Shown piece after piece: positions 33,241 to 41,594 of a stretch of 42,870 bases of DNA. The notes under the pieces were generated by a model. It worked only from the letters and a program-made list of their open reading frames with translations, was not told the DNA's origin and did no database searches. Within the stretch, counting starts at the first letter, position 1, and each line of letters begins with the position of its first letter. Source of the DNA: Lachnospiraceae bacterium (GTDB lineage Bacteria > Bacillota > Clostridia > Lachnospirales > Lachnospiraceae); the NCBI GenBank assembly GCA_030536455.1, contig JAUNPZ010000014.1, positions 1 to 42,870 on the forward strand. Direction: 5' to 3'. Made by a program: the position numbers and the translations under genes.

Positions 33241-34572
33241 ATGATGAAGGATTTGACAGCCGGGCAGCCGAGGGCCGTGCTGTGGCAGTTCTCGATACCC
33301 ATGTTTATCAGCGTGATTTTCCAGCAGCTCTATAACATCGCGGACAGCGTGATTGCCGGAAAATTCGCGGGAGAGGACGCATTAGCCGCAGTCGGGGCCT
33401 CCTACCCGATTACCATGATTTTCATGGCGATTGCAGTGGGAAGCAATATCGGCTGTTCGGTGGTGATTTCCCAATTATTTGGGGCGAAGGATTTTACCAG
33501 GATGAAGACCGCCATCTATACCACGCTGACGGCTTCCACCGTTCTTTCGCTGGTTCTGACCGCGTTTGGACTGGCGGGAAGCGCCGGACTGATGGCGATG
33601 ATTCATACGCCGGAGAATATCTTTTCCGATGGCGCGCTGTATCTGCGGATTTATATCGGGGGATTTCTGTTCCTGTTTCTTTATAATGCAGGCACCGGCA
33701 TCTTTACCTCCCTGGGCGATTCCAGGACCCCGCTTTACTTTCTGATTGGTTCCTCCCTGGGGAATATCGCGCTGGACTATCTGTTCGTAGCCGGTTTCCA
33801 CTGGGGCGTGGCCGGTGTGGCCTGGGCCACCTTTCTGGCGCAGGGCGCTGCCTGCGTGCTGGCGCTTCTGACCCTTTCGGGCAGGCTGAGGACCATCCGG
33901 ACCGAGGAGGCGGCTTCGGTTTTCGACTGGGGGATGCTTCGGCGCATCAGCGCCATCGCCGTTCCCAGCATTCTGCAGCAAAGCTTTATTTCCGTTGGAA
34001 ATATCTTTGTCCAGAGCCTGATCAACTCCTTCGGCTCTTCGGTGATTGCCGGATATTCGGCGGCCATTAAGCTGAATACCTTCGCCATCACCAGCTTTAC
34101 CACACTGGGGAACGGGGTCTCCAGCTTTACCGCCCAGAACCTGGGAGCCGGGAAGGAAGAGCGGGTGAAGGAGGGCTTTCATGCCGGAATCCAGATGGCT
34201 CTGACCATCGGAATCCCCTTCTTTGCCGCCTATTTTTTCTTCAGCAGGCCGATGATGCTTCTCTTTATGAGCGAGGGAAGCAGCCAGGCGCTGGCGGCGG
34301 GAGTACAGTTTCTGCGGGTGGTCACACCGTTTTACTTTGTAATCATGGTGAAGCTGATTTCCGACGGCGTGCTGAGAGGGGCCGCCTCCATGAAGGAATT
34401 TATGATTTCCACCTTCAGCGACCTGATCCTACGGGTGATTCTGGCCTATGTATTATCCGTTCCATTCGGCGTTCTGGGCGTGTGGATGTCCTGGCCGGTG
34501 GGCTGGGCAGTGGGAACCGTGCTGGCATTCGGCTTTTACCGGTCCGGATGCTGGAGATGGGAAACGAAATGA
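33241..34572 (+). CDS. MATE-family efflux transporter
   Basis: 443-residue transporter with 12 predicted membrane segments in two homologous halves. The first half begins IPMFISVIFQQLYNIADSVI and contains SQLFGAKDFTRMK; the second half contains FTAQNLGAGKEERVKEGF. The family exports cations, drugs or small metabolites in exchange for Na+ or H+. The start (33241, or ATG 33244) follows GGAGG. It is probably cotranscribed with uraA. The substrate is unknown. Confidence 0.88.
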   Translation: MMKDLTAGQPRAVLWQFSIPMFISVIFQQLYNIADSVIAGKFAGEDALAAVGASYPITMIFMAIAVGSNIGCSVVISQLFGAKDFTRMKTAIYTTLTASTVLSLVLTAFGLAGSAGLMAMIHTPENIFSDGALYLRIYIGGFLFLFLYNAGTGIFTSLGDSRTPLYFLIGSSLGNIALDYLFVAGFHWGVAGVAWATFLAQGAACVLALLTLSGRLRTIRTEEAASVFDWGMLRRISAIAVPSILQQSFISVGNIFVQSLINSFGSSVIAGYSAAIKLNTFAITSFTTLGNGVSSFTAQNLGAGKEERVKEGFHAGIQMALTIGIPFFAAYFFFSRPMMLLFMSEGSSQALAAGVQFLRVVTPFYFVIMVKLISDGVLRGAASMKEFMISTFSDLILRVILAYVLSVPFGVLGVWMSWPVGWAVGTVLAFGFYRSGCWRWETK

Positions 34573-34588
34573 TCACGACATAAAAGAT

Positions 34589-34627
34589 GGCGCAGTCCTA
34601 TCGGATTTCTTTCGATAAGGCTGCGCC
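34589..34627. terminator. Bidirectional terminator between MATE and DMT genes
   Basis: GGCGCAG (34589-34595) pairs with CTGCGCC (34621-34627) and inner TATCG (34599-34603) with CGATA (34613-34617). A-rich and T-rich flanks lie on either side. Confidence 0.85.
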
Positions 34628-34631
34628 TTCT

Positions 34632-35540
34632 TTATTTCTTCGAGCGGAAGAACATGGCGATGGCTGTGGCTATGATGATGAAATATCCCAGAAAGCTGGA
34701 GCCGTCCGGTATCTGTCCGAAGAACAGGAAGCCCAGCAGGGCGGCGAAGGGAATCTGGGAATAATCGTAGACCGAGATTTCCTTTGCCGGAGCGTGGAAG
34801 TAGGCGGCAGTGATTCCAAACTGCCCTCCCGCGGCTCCCAGTCCGGCTCCAAGCAGCATGAGAAGCTGGCGGAGGGTCATGGGCTGGTAGGAGAGGAGCA
34901 GAAGGGGAAGCAGCACCAGGCAGGAAAAGCCGGAGAAAAAGAACACGATGAAGGGGCCTTTTTCTCCCCGCAGTCCCAGCTTTCGGACGATGGTATAGGC
35001 CAGTCCGGCGCTCATGCCGCCGGTCAGTCCGATGAGAGCCGGAACCAGGTTTAAGTTGACTCCGGTGGGCTTTACGACAAAAAGTGTTCCCACGAAGGCG
35101 GAGACCAGCGCCAGCACCTGATACAGCTTCAGGTTCTCCTTCAGAATCAGGAAGCTGAAGATCAGGGTAAAGAAGGGAGACAGCTTGTTTAACATGGAAG
35201 CGTCTGCCAGGGCCAGGTGGTCCACCGCGTAAAAGTTGCACAGGATTCCCAGGGTTCCGAAGGCGGAGCGGAGAATCAGCAGCGGAATATTTTCTTTTTT
35301 ATAAGAGATTTTTTCCCCGCTTTTCCGGATAATCAGGTAGGCAAAGGCCAGGGATACCAGATTCCGGAAAAAGCTTTTCTGGAAGGAAGGCAGGTCTCCG
35401 GCCAGACGGACGAACAGGTTCATCACGGCAAAGCTTAGGGAGGACAGGATGATAAACAGGATGCCCTTGTACTTCGCCGGGATGGAAGGCACGGAGGAGG
35501 GCAGGGAACTGGATTGTGAGTTGGTGTTACAGGTATTCAT
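34632..35540 (-). CDS. EamA-family (DMT) membrane transporter
   Basis: 302-residue protein with ten membrane segments in two EamA repeats. The first repeat starts near GILFIILSSLSFAVMNLFVR and ends with ADASMLNKLSPFF-type helix signals; the second follows GLTGGMSAGLAY. Family members export metabolites or amino acids. The start at 35540 is preferred: an earlier in-frame ATG at 35561 and the full frame to 35600 would overlap the upstream radical SAM gene, whereas 35540 leaves a 17-base gap, with AAAGGA upstream. Confidence 0.83.
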   Translation of the reverse strand: MNTCNTNSQSSSLPSSVPSIPAKYKGILFIILSSLSFAVMNLFVRLAGDLPSFQKSFFRNLVSLAFAYLIIRKSGEKISYKKENIPLLILRSAFGTLGILCNFYAVDHLALADASMLNKLSPFFTLIFSFLILKENLKLYQVLALVSAFVGTLFVVKPTGVNLNLVPALIGLTGGMSAGLAYTIVRKLGLRGEKGPFIVFFFSGFSCLVLLPLLLLSYQPMTLRQLLMLLGAGLGAAGGQFGITAAYFHAPAKEISVYDYSQIPFAALLGFLFFGQIPDGSSFLGYFIIIATAIAMFFRSKK

Positions 35541-35557
35541 AGGGGGTTCGATTCCTT

Positions 35558-36559
35558 TCATGATCTGTGTGTTTCGCCGGCATGCGCTTCGGAAATCCAC
35601 CGCTTTCCCTGCCAGGCGTCCCGCTCTTTGAAGCGTCTGGTCAGCGAGTTTAAGACCAGCTTTTTATTCCCGCTCCATTCCGGCGCGAGCAGCAGCTTTT
35701 TCGGCCCGTCCCCGGTCAGACGGTGGATGACCAGGTCAGGCGGAAGATGCTCGATGCAGGTGATGACAAAGTTCAGATACTCTTCCATGGTAAATACGGG
35801 AAATGGATTCCGGCTGTAAACCTCCGCCAGGTCGGTGCCCTTTAACACATGGAGAAGCTGAAGCTTGATGCCGTCGATGGCAGGATGGAAATTCCCGATG
35901 TACTGAACGGATTGGAGCATCTGCTCCTTTGTTTCGCCTGGAAGGCCCAGAATCAGATGGACGATGACCGTCAGTCCGGCGGCCTTTAAACGCGTCACTG
36001 CATCCTCGAAGCAGGACAGGTCATAGCCTCTGCGGATGAAGGCGGCGGTATCCGGATGGATGGTCTGCAGACCCAGCTCCACCCACACCGGCTTCTGCCG
36101 GTTCAGCCTTTCCAGAAGCCGGACCTTCTCCGGCTCCAGGCAGTCCGGCCGGGTGCCGATGGAGAGGGCGGCGATGTCCGGGCGGGCGATGACCTCAGAA
36201 AAGAGGGTCTCCAGCCGGGAAACCGGCGCATAGGTGTTCGTAAAAGACTGGAAATAGGCAATATAAGGCCCGCTCCCGGCCTTTTTTGCAACTCGTTCCC
36301 TGGCCGCTGCAAGCTGTTCCTCCAGACTGGAAAAACAGCTTCGCCCGGCTGCAAAATCTCCGGAGCCGCCCTCGCTGCAGAAGATGCAGCCGCGGTCTCC
36401 CAGCGTTCCGTCCCGGTTCGGGCAGGTCATGCCGCCGTCTAAGGACAGCTTGTAAACCTTGGTCCCGAACTGCTCCTTCAGCCAGGAATTCAGGGAATAA
36501 TATGGTTTTCCATCCGGAAAGGTCCGGATGTCCGAGGTGGTGAGCGGGGTGTCTGTCAT
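35558..36559 (-). CDS. TIGR01212/YtqA-type radical SAM protein
   Basis: 333-residue radical SAM enzyme. The cluster cysteines are C46, C58 and C61 in the segment MTCPNRDGTLGDRGCIFC, the spaced CX11CX2C pattern of the YtqA/YhcC group rather than CX3CX2C. The barrel continues with SIGTRPDCLEPEKV and VHLILGLPGETKEQM. The product is not established for the family. It is followed by the DMT transporter on the same strand. Confidence 0.88.
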   Translation of the reverse strand: MTDTPLTTSDIRTFPDGKPYYSLNSWLKEQFGTKVYKLSLDGGMTCPNRDGTLGDRGCIFCSEGGSGDFAAGRSCFSSLEEQLAAARERVAKKAGSGPYIAYFQSFTNTYAPVSRLETLFSEVIARPDIAALSIGTRPDCLEPEKVRLLERLNRQKPVWVELGLQTIHPDTAAFIRRGYDLSCFEDAVTRLKAAGLTVIVHLILGLPGETKEQMLQSVQYIGNFHPAIDGIKLQLLHVLKGTDLAEVYSRNPFPVFTMEEYLNFVITCIEHLPPDLVIHRLTGDGPKKLLLAPEWSGNKKLVLNSLTRRFKERDAWQGKRWISEAHAGETHRS

Positions 36560-36640
36560 GCTTCGAATGCCTTTCTGTCTGTGATTTTTTGTTCCGGATG
36601 GTCAGCGCAGCGAGCGCATACCGGCGGAACCGTCACAACA

Positions 36641-36668
36641 ATTTTATCATAACAGGTGGAATAATCAA
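36641..36668 (-). promoter_or_regulatory. Promoter of the radical SAM-DMT pair
   Basis: On the minus strand TTGATT (36663-36668), a 16-base spacer and TAAAAT (36641-36646). Confidence 0.65.
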
Positions 36669-36699
36669 CAAAAATGATAGATTTTCGTACAATATTCTA

Positions 36700-36728
36700 T
36701 TGTTGCACAAGGGAAAATTTGTTATACT
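36700..36728 (+). promoter_or_regulatory. Possible promoter of the galactokinase gene
   Basis: TTGTTG (36700-36705), a 17-base spacer and TATACT (36723-36728). Confidence 0.55.
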
Positions 36729-36785
36729 TACCGTGAGTTCGTTCAAGTGTTACGATATTTTTGGGAAAAAAGGAGAAGAATAGTT

Positions 36786-38078
36786 ATGATGGTTCAGGAA
36801 ACTTTACAGCTTTTAGAAAGCAGCGGCAGCAGACAGCTTATGACAGAGCTTTATGGAGCCGGGCAGGCGGAAGCGAATGTGGCACGTTACCAGGAACTGG
36901 TGAAGGGATATGAGAAAATATTCGGTGACCAGGATATTCTTTTATTCACCTCTCCGGGACGGACCGAAATCAGCGGAAACCATACGGACCATAACCACGG
37001 AAAGGTGCTGGCAGGAAGCATCAACTTAGACTGTGTGGGCGTTGCGGCAAAGAATAACAGCCGGTCCGTCCGGATCATCAGCGAGACCTATCAGCAGGAC
37101 TTTACCATTGACCTGGATGATTTGACTCCAAGCGCCAAGTATGCGGGAACCGTGGATTTAACCAAGGGACTTTTACGAGGATTTGAGGAAGCCGGTTACA
37201 AAATCGGCGGATTTGATGCATATATTACCAGTAATGTAATCAGCGCGGCCGGCGTCAGCTCTTCGGCCTCCTATGAGATGCTGCTGTGCGCCATGCTCAA
37301 CACCTTCTTTAATGAAGGAAAGATGGATACCGTAGCTTATGCGCACATCGGAAAATACTCCGAGAACCATTTCTGGAACAAGGCCTCCGGCCTGCTGGAC
37401 CAGATGGCCTGCGCGGTAGGCGGTCTGATTACCATTGACTTTAAGAATCCGGCCGAACCGGCGGTGGAGAAGATTGACTTCGACTTCGCATCTGCCGGAC
37501 ACAGCCTGATCATCGTTCAGACCGGAAAGGGCCATGCGGATTTAAGCGCAGACTATTCTTCTGTTCCAAACGAGATGAAGAAGGTGGCTCAGTATTTCGG
37601 CAAGGAGGTTCTGGCCGATGTAGAAGAGCAGGCGGTGATTGACAATTTAAAGGCAGTGCGGGAGTATGCAGGCGACCGCTCGGTGATGAGAGCCTTCCAT
37701 TTCTTCGAGGAGAATAAGAAGGTGGAGGCGGAAGTGGCGGCGCTGAAGGAAGGACGTTTCCAGGATTTCCTGGCGAACATTACCGCATCCGGCAATTCCT
37801 CCTGGAAATGGCTGCAGAACTGCTACACCAATTCCAATTATCAGGAGCAGGGCATCTCCGTGGCGCTGGCTCTGACGGAGATGTTTATTGCGGAAAAGAA
37901 GAAGGGCGCATGCCGGATTCACGGCGGCGGCTTTGCAGGTGTCATCATGGCGATGCTCCCCAATGAGCTGGTGGAGGAATATATCGCTTACATTGAGAAG
38001 GCGCTGGGCGAAGGCTGCGCTTATAAGATGAGCATTCGGCCTTACGGCGCGGTATGCTGCAATGAGCTGATGAAATAG
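36786..38078 (+). CDS. galK: Galactokinase-family sugar kinase
   Basis: 430-residue GHMP kinase. The galactokinase signature GRTEISGNHTDHNHGKVLAG lies near residue 60, the glycine/serine-rich ATP loop is AAGVSSSASYEML, and the third GHMP motif CRIHGGGFAGVIMAML is near the C-terminus. It phosphorylates galactose or a related sugar at C1. No galT, galE or transporter is next to it, which is unusual. The start at 36786 follows AAGGAGAAG; a frame extension to 36747 is not needed. Confidence 0.87.
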   Translation: MMVQETLQLLESSGSRQLMTELYGAGQAEANVARYQELVKGYEKIFGDQDILLFTSPGRTEISGNHTDHNHGKVLAGSINLDCVGVAAKNNSRSVRIISETYQQDFTIDLDDLTPSAKYAGTVDLTKGLLRGFEEAGYKIGGFDAYITSNVISAAGVSSSASYEMLLCAMLNTFFNEGKMDTVAYAHIGKYSENHFWNKASGLLDQMACAVGGLITIDFKNPAEPAVEKIDFDFASAGHSLIIVQTGKGHADLSADYSSVPNEMKKVAQYFGKEVLADVEEQAVIDNLKAVREYAGDRSVMRAFHFFEENKKVEAEVAALKEGRFQDFLANITASGNSSWKWLQNCYTNSNYQEQGISVALALTEMFIAEKKKGACRIHGGGFAGVIMAMLPNELVEEYIAYIEKALGEGCAYKMSIRPYGAVCCNELMK

Positions 38079-38166
38079 AATAAGTAAACGAAGGGGCTGC
38101 TCCTCGCGGCCTTCGTGAGGAAGGTGCCCAAGGCTTTGTATCTCAATTAAATAGTATTGTGTTAAA

Positions 38167-38195
38167 ACGGTGTAGCAAGTTGCTATGCCGTTTTT
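38167..38195 (+). terminator. Terminator between galK and the AbiE locus
   Basis: ACGGTGTAGCA (38167-38177) pairs with TGCTATGCCGT (38181-38191), including two G-U pairs, with an AGT loop and a T-run. A second stem, ACGGCAA (38243-38249) with TTGCCGT (38258-38264), lies further on without a T-tail. Confidence 0.75.
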
Positions 38196-38277
38196 GCTGC
38201 TCTTTATCAACCACGCAAGCAGACAATGCGTAGACGGTTGGTACGGCAATATTTAGCTTGCCGTGTGTTAAAAATTG

Positions 38278-38326
38278 TTGATATTCGTTCCCCTTTGTGC
38301 TAAAATATTTTTAAAACACAGTTTTA
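38278..38326 (+). promoter_or_regulatory. Promoter and candidate operator of abiEi-abiEii
   Basis: TTGATA (38278-38283) and TAAAAT (38301-38306) are spaced 17 bases. The inverted repeat TAAAAC-ACA-GTTTTA (38312-38326) lies over the expected start site, and a third half-site, CTAAAA (38300-38305), overlaps the -10 box. AbiEi proteins are known to repress their own promoters by binding inverted repeats, so this is a likely operator. Confidence 0.72.
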
Positions 38327-38356
38327 GATGATTGTAGTTTGAAAGTTGGTGTGTGA

Positions 38357-38962
38357 ATGGACAAAAAGAAAATTGCTGAAAAGATAATAAGTAATGCAGG
38401 TGGCATTGCTAAAACCTCCGAATTTGTTTCCGCGGGGCTTTCAAATTCTGATGTTGCCAATTTGTACAATGATGGATATATTGAGCGCATACGACACGGA
38501 TATTATCAGCTTGCTGAGAAAATGGATATAAAAGAGGAACAAATACTTGCCGCGCTTCTTCCTGAAGGTATTGTTTGTGTTGCGTCTGCCCTTTTTTATT
38601 ATGGATACAGTGATTTTGCACCAAGACAATGGTCTATCGCTGTTCCAAGGACATTTTCAAGAACAAGACTGAAATTTGATACTTTGCCTATGAAAATATA
38701 TTACATTCAAAATTCTCAATTTGAAATAGGAAAAAAAGAAGGCAATTTTAATGGAGTAAAACTTACTGTTTATGACCGTGAGCGTACTATTTGCGATTGC
38801 TTTAAATATCGTACTAAGCTCGACAATGAGCTGTTTAATAAGGCTCTTAACGCCTATGTCGCAGATGATAAAAAGAATTTAAGTAATCTTTCAAAATATG
38901 CAAAGGAAATGCGTGTTTACACAAAACTGATGAATGTAATGGAGGTGTTGCTCAATGGCTGA
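38357..38962 (+). CDS. abiEi: AbiEi antitoxin of a type IV toxin-antitoxin system
   Basis: 201-residue antitoxin and repressor. The N-terminal winged helix (about 1-55) contains IAKTSEFVSAGLSNSDVANL and GYIERIRHGYYQL. The rest is the AbiEi C-terminal domain with VASALFYYGYSDFAP and LTVYDRERTICDCF. AbiEi counteracts the toxin without direct complex formation and represses the operon. It overlaps abiEii by eight bases. The gene is AT-richer than galK and cysK on either side, indicating acquisition by transfer. Confidence 0.9.
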   Translation: MDKKKIAEKIISNAGGIAKTSEFVSAGLSNSDVANLYNDGYIERIRHGYYQLAEKMDIKEEQILAALLPEGIVCVASALFYYGYSDFAPRQWSIAVPRTFSRTRLKFDTLPMKIYYIQNSQFEIGKKEGNFNGVKLTVYDRERTICDCFKYRTKLDNELFNKALNAYVADDKKNLSNLSKYAKEMRVYTKLMNVMEVLLNG

Positions 38963-39851
38963 TATTGCAGCGTCCGTACTGGCAAGATTAAAAAACAAGG
39001 CAAAAGAAAGCAGTCGAAGCTATCAACTTTGCTTGCAGCTTTTCTGCCAAGAGGAGTTCCTGCGCCGCTTAGAGAAATCAAAGTATGCAGAAAACCTTGT
39101 GCTCAAAGGCGGGCTGTTTATATATTCTGTTACTGACTTTGACAGCCGTGTGACGGTGGATGTGGATTTTCTTCTTCGGAAAGTTCCCAATACACCAGAA
39201 CAGTTAAAAGTTGTGTTAGAGGAAATTATTGCTGCTCCAACAGAAAATGATTTTATAACATTTGAAATTAAAGACATTGCACCGCTTGCTGTTCAAAAAA
39301 AGTATGCAGGTATCGGTGCTTCACTTGTAGCATATATCAAAAATACCAAAACACCGTTTAGTATTGATTTCGGCGTAGGCGATGTTATTGTGCCGAAGCA
39401 GGAAAAACGAAAAATTCCTACACAACTTACTGATTTTACTGCACCGACAGTAAATACGTATTCTCTCGAAACGACCATTGCCGAGAAACTTGATGCAATT
39501 CTCAGTCTAATGGAATTTTCAAGCCGAATGAAAGATTATTACGATATTTATTACCTTGCAAATAAATTTGATTTTGATGGCAATATCTTGACCGAAGCAC
39601 TTAAAAAGACTTTTGAAAACCGCGGACACGCATTTACGATTGAACAATTTGAGCAGGTTATGAGTTTTGCAGATGATTCTGCTATGCAAAAGAAGTGGAA
39701 AGCTTTTAGCCGTAAAATTGATACCAAGACTGATGATTTCGATATAGTGCTTAAAACAATAAATACATTTCTTGCAAAGCCGTTTGCAGTGGCGGTGAAA
39801 AACGAAGAATATACAGAACAATGGTCTGCTATGGATGGTAAGTGGATGTAA
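38955..39851 (+). CDS. abiEii: AbiEii toxin, nucleotidyltransferase fold
   Basis: 298-residue toxin of the AbiEii/AbiGii family, a nucleotidyltransferase-like protein that blocks growth on phage infection. It has the family motifs LKGG (residues 50-53), VDVDF with acidic residues D69 and D71, a conserved LETTIAEKLDAIL, and SSRMKDYYDIYYL. The start lies inside the end of abiEi after GGAGGT, so the two are coupled. All catalytic motifs appear intact. Confidence 0.9.
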   Translation: MADIAASVLARLKNKAKESSRSYQLCLQLFCQEEFLRRLEKSKYAENLVLKGGLFIYSVTDFDSRVTVDVDFLLRKVPNTPEQLKVVLEEIIAAPTENDFITFEIKDIAPLAVQKKYAGIGASLVAYIKNTKTPFSIDFGVGDVIVPKQEKRKIPTQLTDFTAPTVNTYSLETTIAEKLDAILSLMEFSSRMKDYYDIYYLANKFDFDGNILTEALKKTFENRGHAFTIEQFEQVMSFADDSAMQKKWKAFSRKIDTKTDDFDIVLKTINTFLAKPFAVAVKNEEYTEQWSAMDGKWM

Positions 39852-39966
39852 TTTAGGAAGGTTTTTTATGAAAAATGGGCCAAAACAGCTGCTCAGACCA
39901 GTAACGAGAGTATTAGTCATGTTACTGGAATGATTGACAAAAACGAGAATCATGGTACAATGAGAT
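39852..39966 (+). other. Interval with possible gene remnant and inverted repeat
   Basis: In the same frame as abiEii, directly behind its stop, an open stretch of 37 codons (39852-39962) reads like protein (it includes FYEKWAKTAAQTSNESISHV) and ends at TAA just before 39967, without a start codon of its own in context. A separate 21-codon ORF starts at ATG 39868 after GGAAGG. The inverted repeat CCAGTAAC (39898-39905) / GTTACTGG (39921-39928) lies inside. Probably a remnant of accessory DNA; no function claimed. Confidence 0.35.
39934..39961 (+). promoter_or_regulatory. Promoter of cysK
   Basis: TTGACA (39934-39939), a 16-base spacer and TACAAT (39956-39961). The leader of about 55 bases contains ATGGA (39985-39989) / TCCAT (39998-40002) stacked on AAATC (39967-39971) / GATTT (40003-40007). 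Confidence 0.8.
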
Positions 39967-40023
39967 AAATCATAGCAAAATAGTATGGATTTCACATTCC
40001 ATGATTTAGAGAAGGAGTTTTAT

Positions 40024-40971
40024 ATGGCAGACATTAAAAAAAGCGCACAGGAGCTGATTGGACATACGCCTCTTCTGGAGGTATGCAATATCGAAAAGGA
40101 GCTGGGTCTGAAGGCCACGGTTCTGGCAAAGCTGGAATACTTAAATCCGGCCGGAAGCGTGAAGGACCGGGCGGCCCTGTATATGATTGAGGATGCAGAG
40201 CGGGCCGGGAAGCTGAAGCCGGGGGCGGCGTTAATCGAGCCGACTTCGGGCAATACGGGAATCGGAATTGCCAGCATTGCCGCCATGAAGGGCTACCGTG
40301 CCATCCTGACCATGCCGGAGACCATGAGCCTGGAGCGGAGGCTGATTCTGAAGGCTTACGGCGCGGAGCTGGTGCTGACGGACGGCGCGAAGGGCATGAA
40401 GGGCGCGATTGAAAAGGCGGAGGAGCTGGCGAAGGAGCTGCCGGGTTCCATGGTAATGGGGCAGTTCGTGAATTCGGCGAATGCCCAGGCGCACCGGGAG
40501 ACCACCGGACCGGAGATCTGGGAGGATACGGACGGCCGGGTGGATGCATTTGTAGCCGGAATCGGCACCGGAGGAACCATCACCGGAACGGGCGAATATT
40601 TAAAGAGCCGGAATCCGGAGGTGAAGGTGGTTGGCGTGGAACCGGCAGGCTCTCCCTTCCTGACAAAAGGCGAAGCCGGACCCCATGGCTTAATGGGCAT
40701 CGGAGCCGGTTTTGCTCCGGAGGTCCTGAATCCGGAGATCTGCAATGAGATTCTTACGGTGAAGGAGGAGGACGCCTACGAGATGGGGCGGATGATGGCA
40801 ACGAAGGAGGGCATTCTGGTGGGTATTACCTCCGGCGCCGCTCTGTGGGCCGGAATCCAGCTTGCAGGACGTCCGGAATATGAAGGAAAGACCATTGTGG
40901 TCCTGCTGCCGGATACCGGAGACCGCTACCTGTCTACGCCGATGTTTGCGGGAGAATCGGAACAGAAATAA
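40024..40971 (+). CDS. cysK: Cysteine synthase A (O-acetylserine sulfhydrylase)
   Basis: 315-residue fold-type II PLP enzyme that makes cysteine from O-acetylserine and sulfide. The PLP lysine is K47 in GSVKDRA, the substrate loop is EPTSGNTGIGIA, and the phosphate-binding GIGTGGTITGTG follows near residue 185. The start follows GAAGGAG. Base composition is like the core genes, not like the AbiE genes before it or hsdM after it. It has its own promoter. There is no adjacent serine acetyltransferase. Confidence 0.92.
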   Translation: MADIKKSAQELIGHTPLLEVCNIEKELGLKATVLAKLEYLNPAGSVKDRAALYMIEDAERAGKLKPGAALIEPTSGNTGIGIASIAAMKGYRAILTMPETMSLERRLILKAYGAELVLTDGAKGMKGAIEKAEELAKELPGSMVMGQFVNSANAQAHRETTGPEIWEDTDGRVDAFVAGIGTGGTITGTGEYLKSRNPEVKVVGVEPAGSPFLTKGEAGPHGLMGIGAGFAPEVLNPEICNEILTVKEEDAYEMGRMMATKEGILVGITSGAALWAGIQLAGRPEYEGKTIVVLLPDTGDRYLSTPMFAGESEQK

Positions 40972-41166
40972 GGGCAAAGCAAAAGGTTCAGAATATTTAC
41001 GGGAATATTGCATATATAAGAAAAATTGACGGGAAACCGTCAGAATTTCTTAATAAACTTTCCCCATAAATGTGGTATAGTATGGTCATGGAGCAGAAAC
41101 GGACACGATTCCAAAGTGGAACGCGTTCCGGGGTGACTTGTCTGATTGCAGAATGGGGTGATGACT

Positions 41167-41301
41167 ATGATGAACCAGTTAAAGAAAAGTTGTTACGACG
41201 TATTTTTATCCATCGGCGGATATCGTCTGCAGGAATGGATGCTGGAAAACCAGCTGAAGGAAGAAGTTCGTCGTCTGATCCGGGAGAACCAGACGGCCTG
41301 A
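41167..41301 (+). CDS. Small orphan protein, 44 residues
   Basis: ORF from ATG 41167 (or 41161, 46 residues) to TGA 41299-41301. GGGGTG lies six bases before 41167. The product is charged and probably helical: a KKSCYDVFLSIGGYRLQEW segment followed by the Glu/Arg-rich tail LKEEVRRLIRENQTA. A -10-like TATAGT (41076-41081) preceded by TGTGG and a strong terminator (41346-41383) frame it as a separate unit. I recognise no family. Alternatively it could be a leader of an RNA gene. Confidence 0.5.
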   Translation: MMNQLKKSCYDVFLSIGGYRLQEWMLENQLKEEVRRLIRENQTA

Positions 41302-41345
41302 TTCGATTAAAATCATAAGAATTGCAGAAGGTAATGAAACCATAA

Positions 41346-41383
41346 GGCTGCGGAATGGAGAAATCCAGACCGCAGCCATTTTT
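41346..41383 (+). terminator. Terminator after the 44-residue ORF
   Basis: GGCTGCGG (41346-41353) pairs with CCGCAGCC (41370-41377), with inner TGGA/TCCA, followed by ATTTTT. Confidence 0.9.
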
Positions 41384-41540
41384 GTTGTGCGCCTGGCGGC
41401 GAAGGTTTTTTTGAGGTGGCTTCCAATAAGACAGTATTAGAACATTACTGACATAGGGTAGCCGCCGTACAGGGTTTGACTTTTGATTTAGGTTGGATAG
41501 AAGATATATTGATAAATTGCTCTCAGAAATTTTCAAGACA

Positions 41541-41569
41541 TTGAATTTTTCACGTTCGTGTGATATGCT
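41541..41569 (+). promoter_or_regulatory. Promoter of the HTH-hsdM unit with candidate operator
   Basis: TTGAAT (41541-41546), a 17-base spacer and TATGCT (41564-41569). Inside the spacer TCAC (41550-41553) and GTGA (41560-41563) form a small dyad around GTTCGT, a reasonable site for the regulator encoded next. Confidence 0.65.
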
Positions 41570-41594
41570 TGTAGGTAGTAAGGAGGGCGAAATT

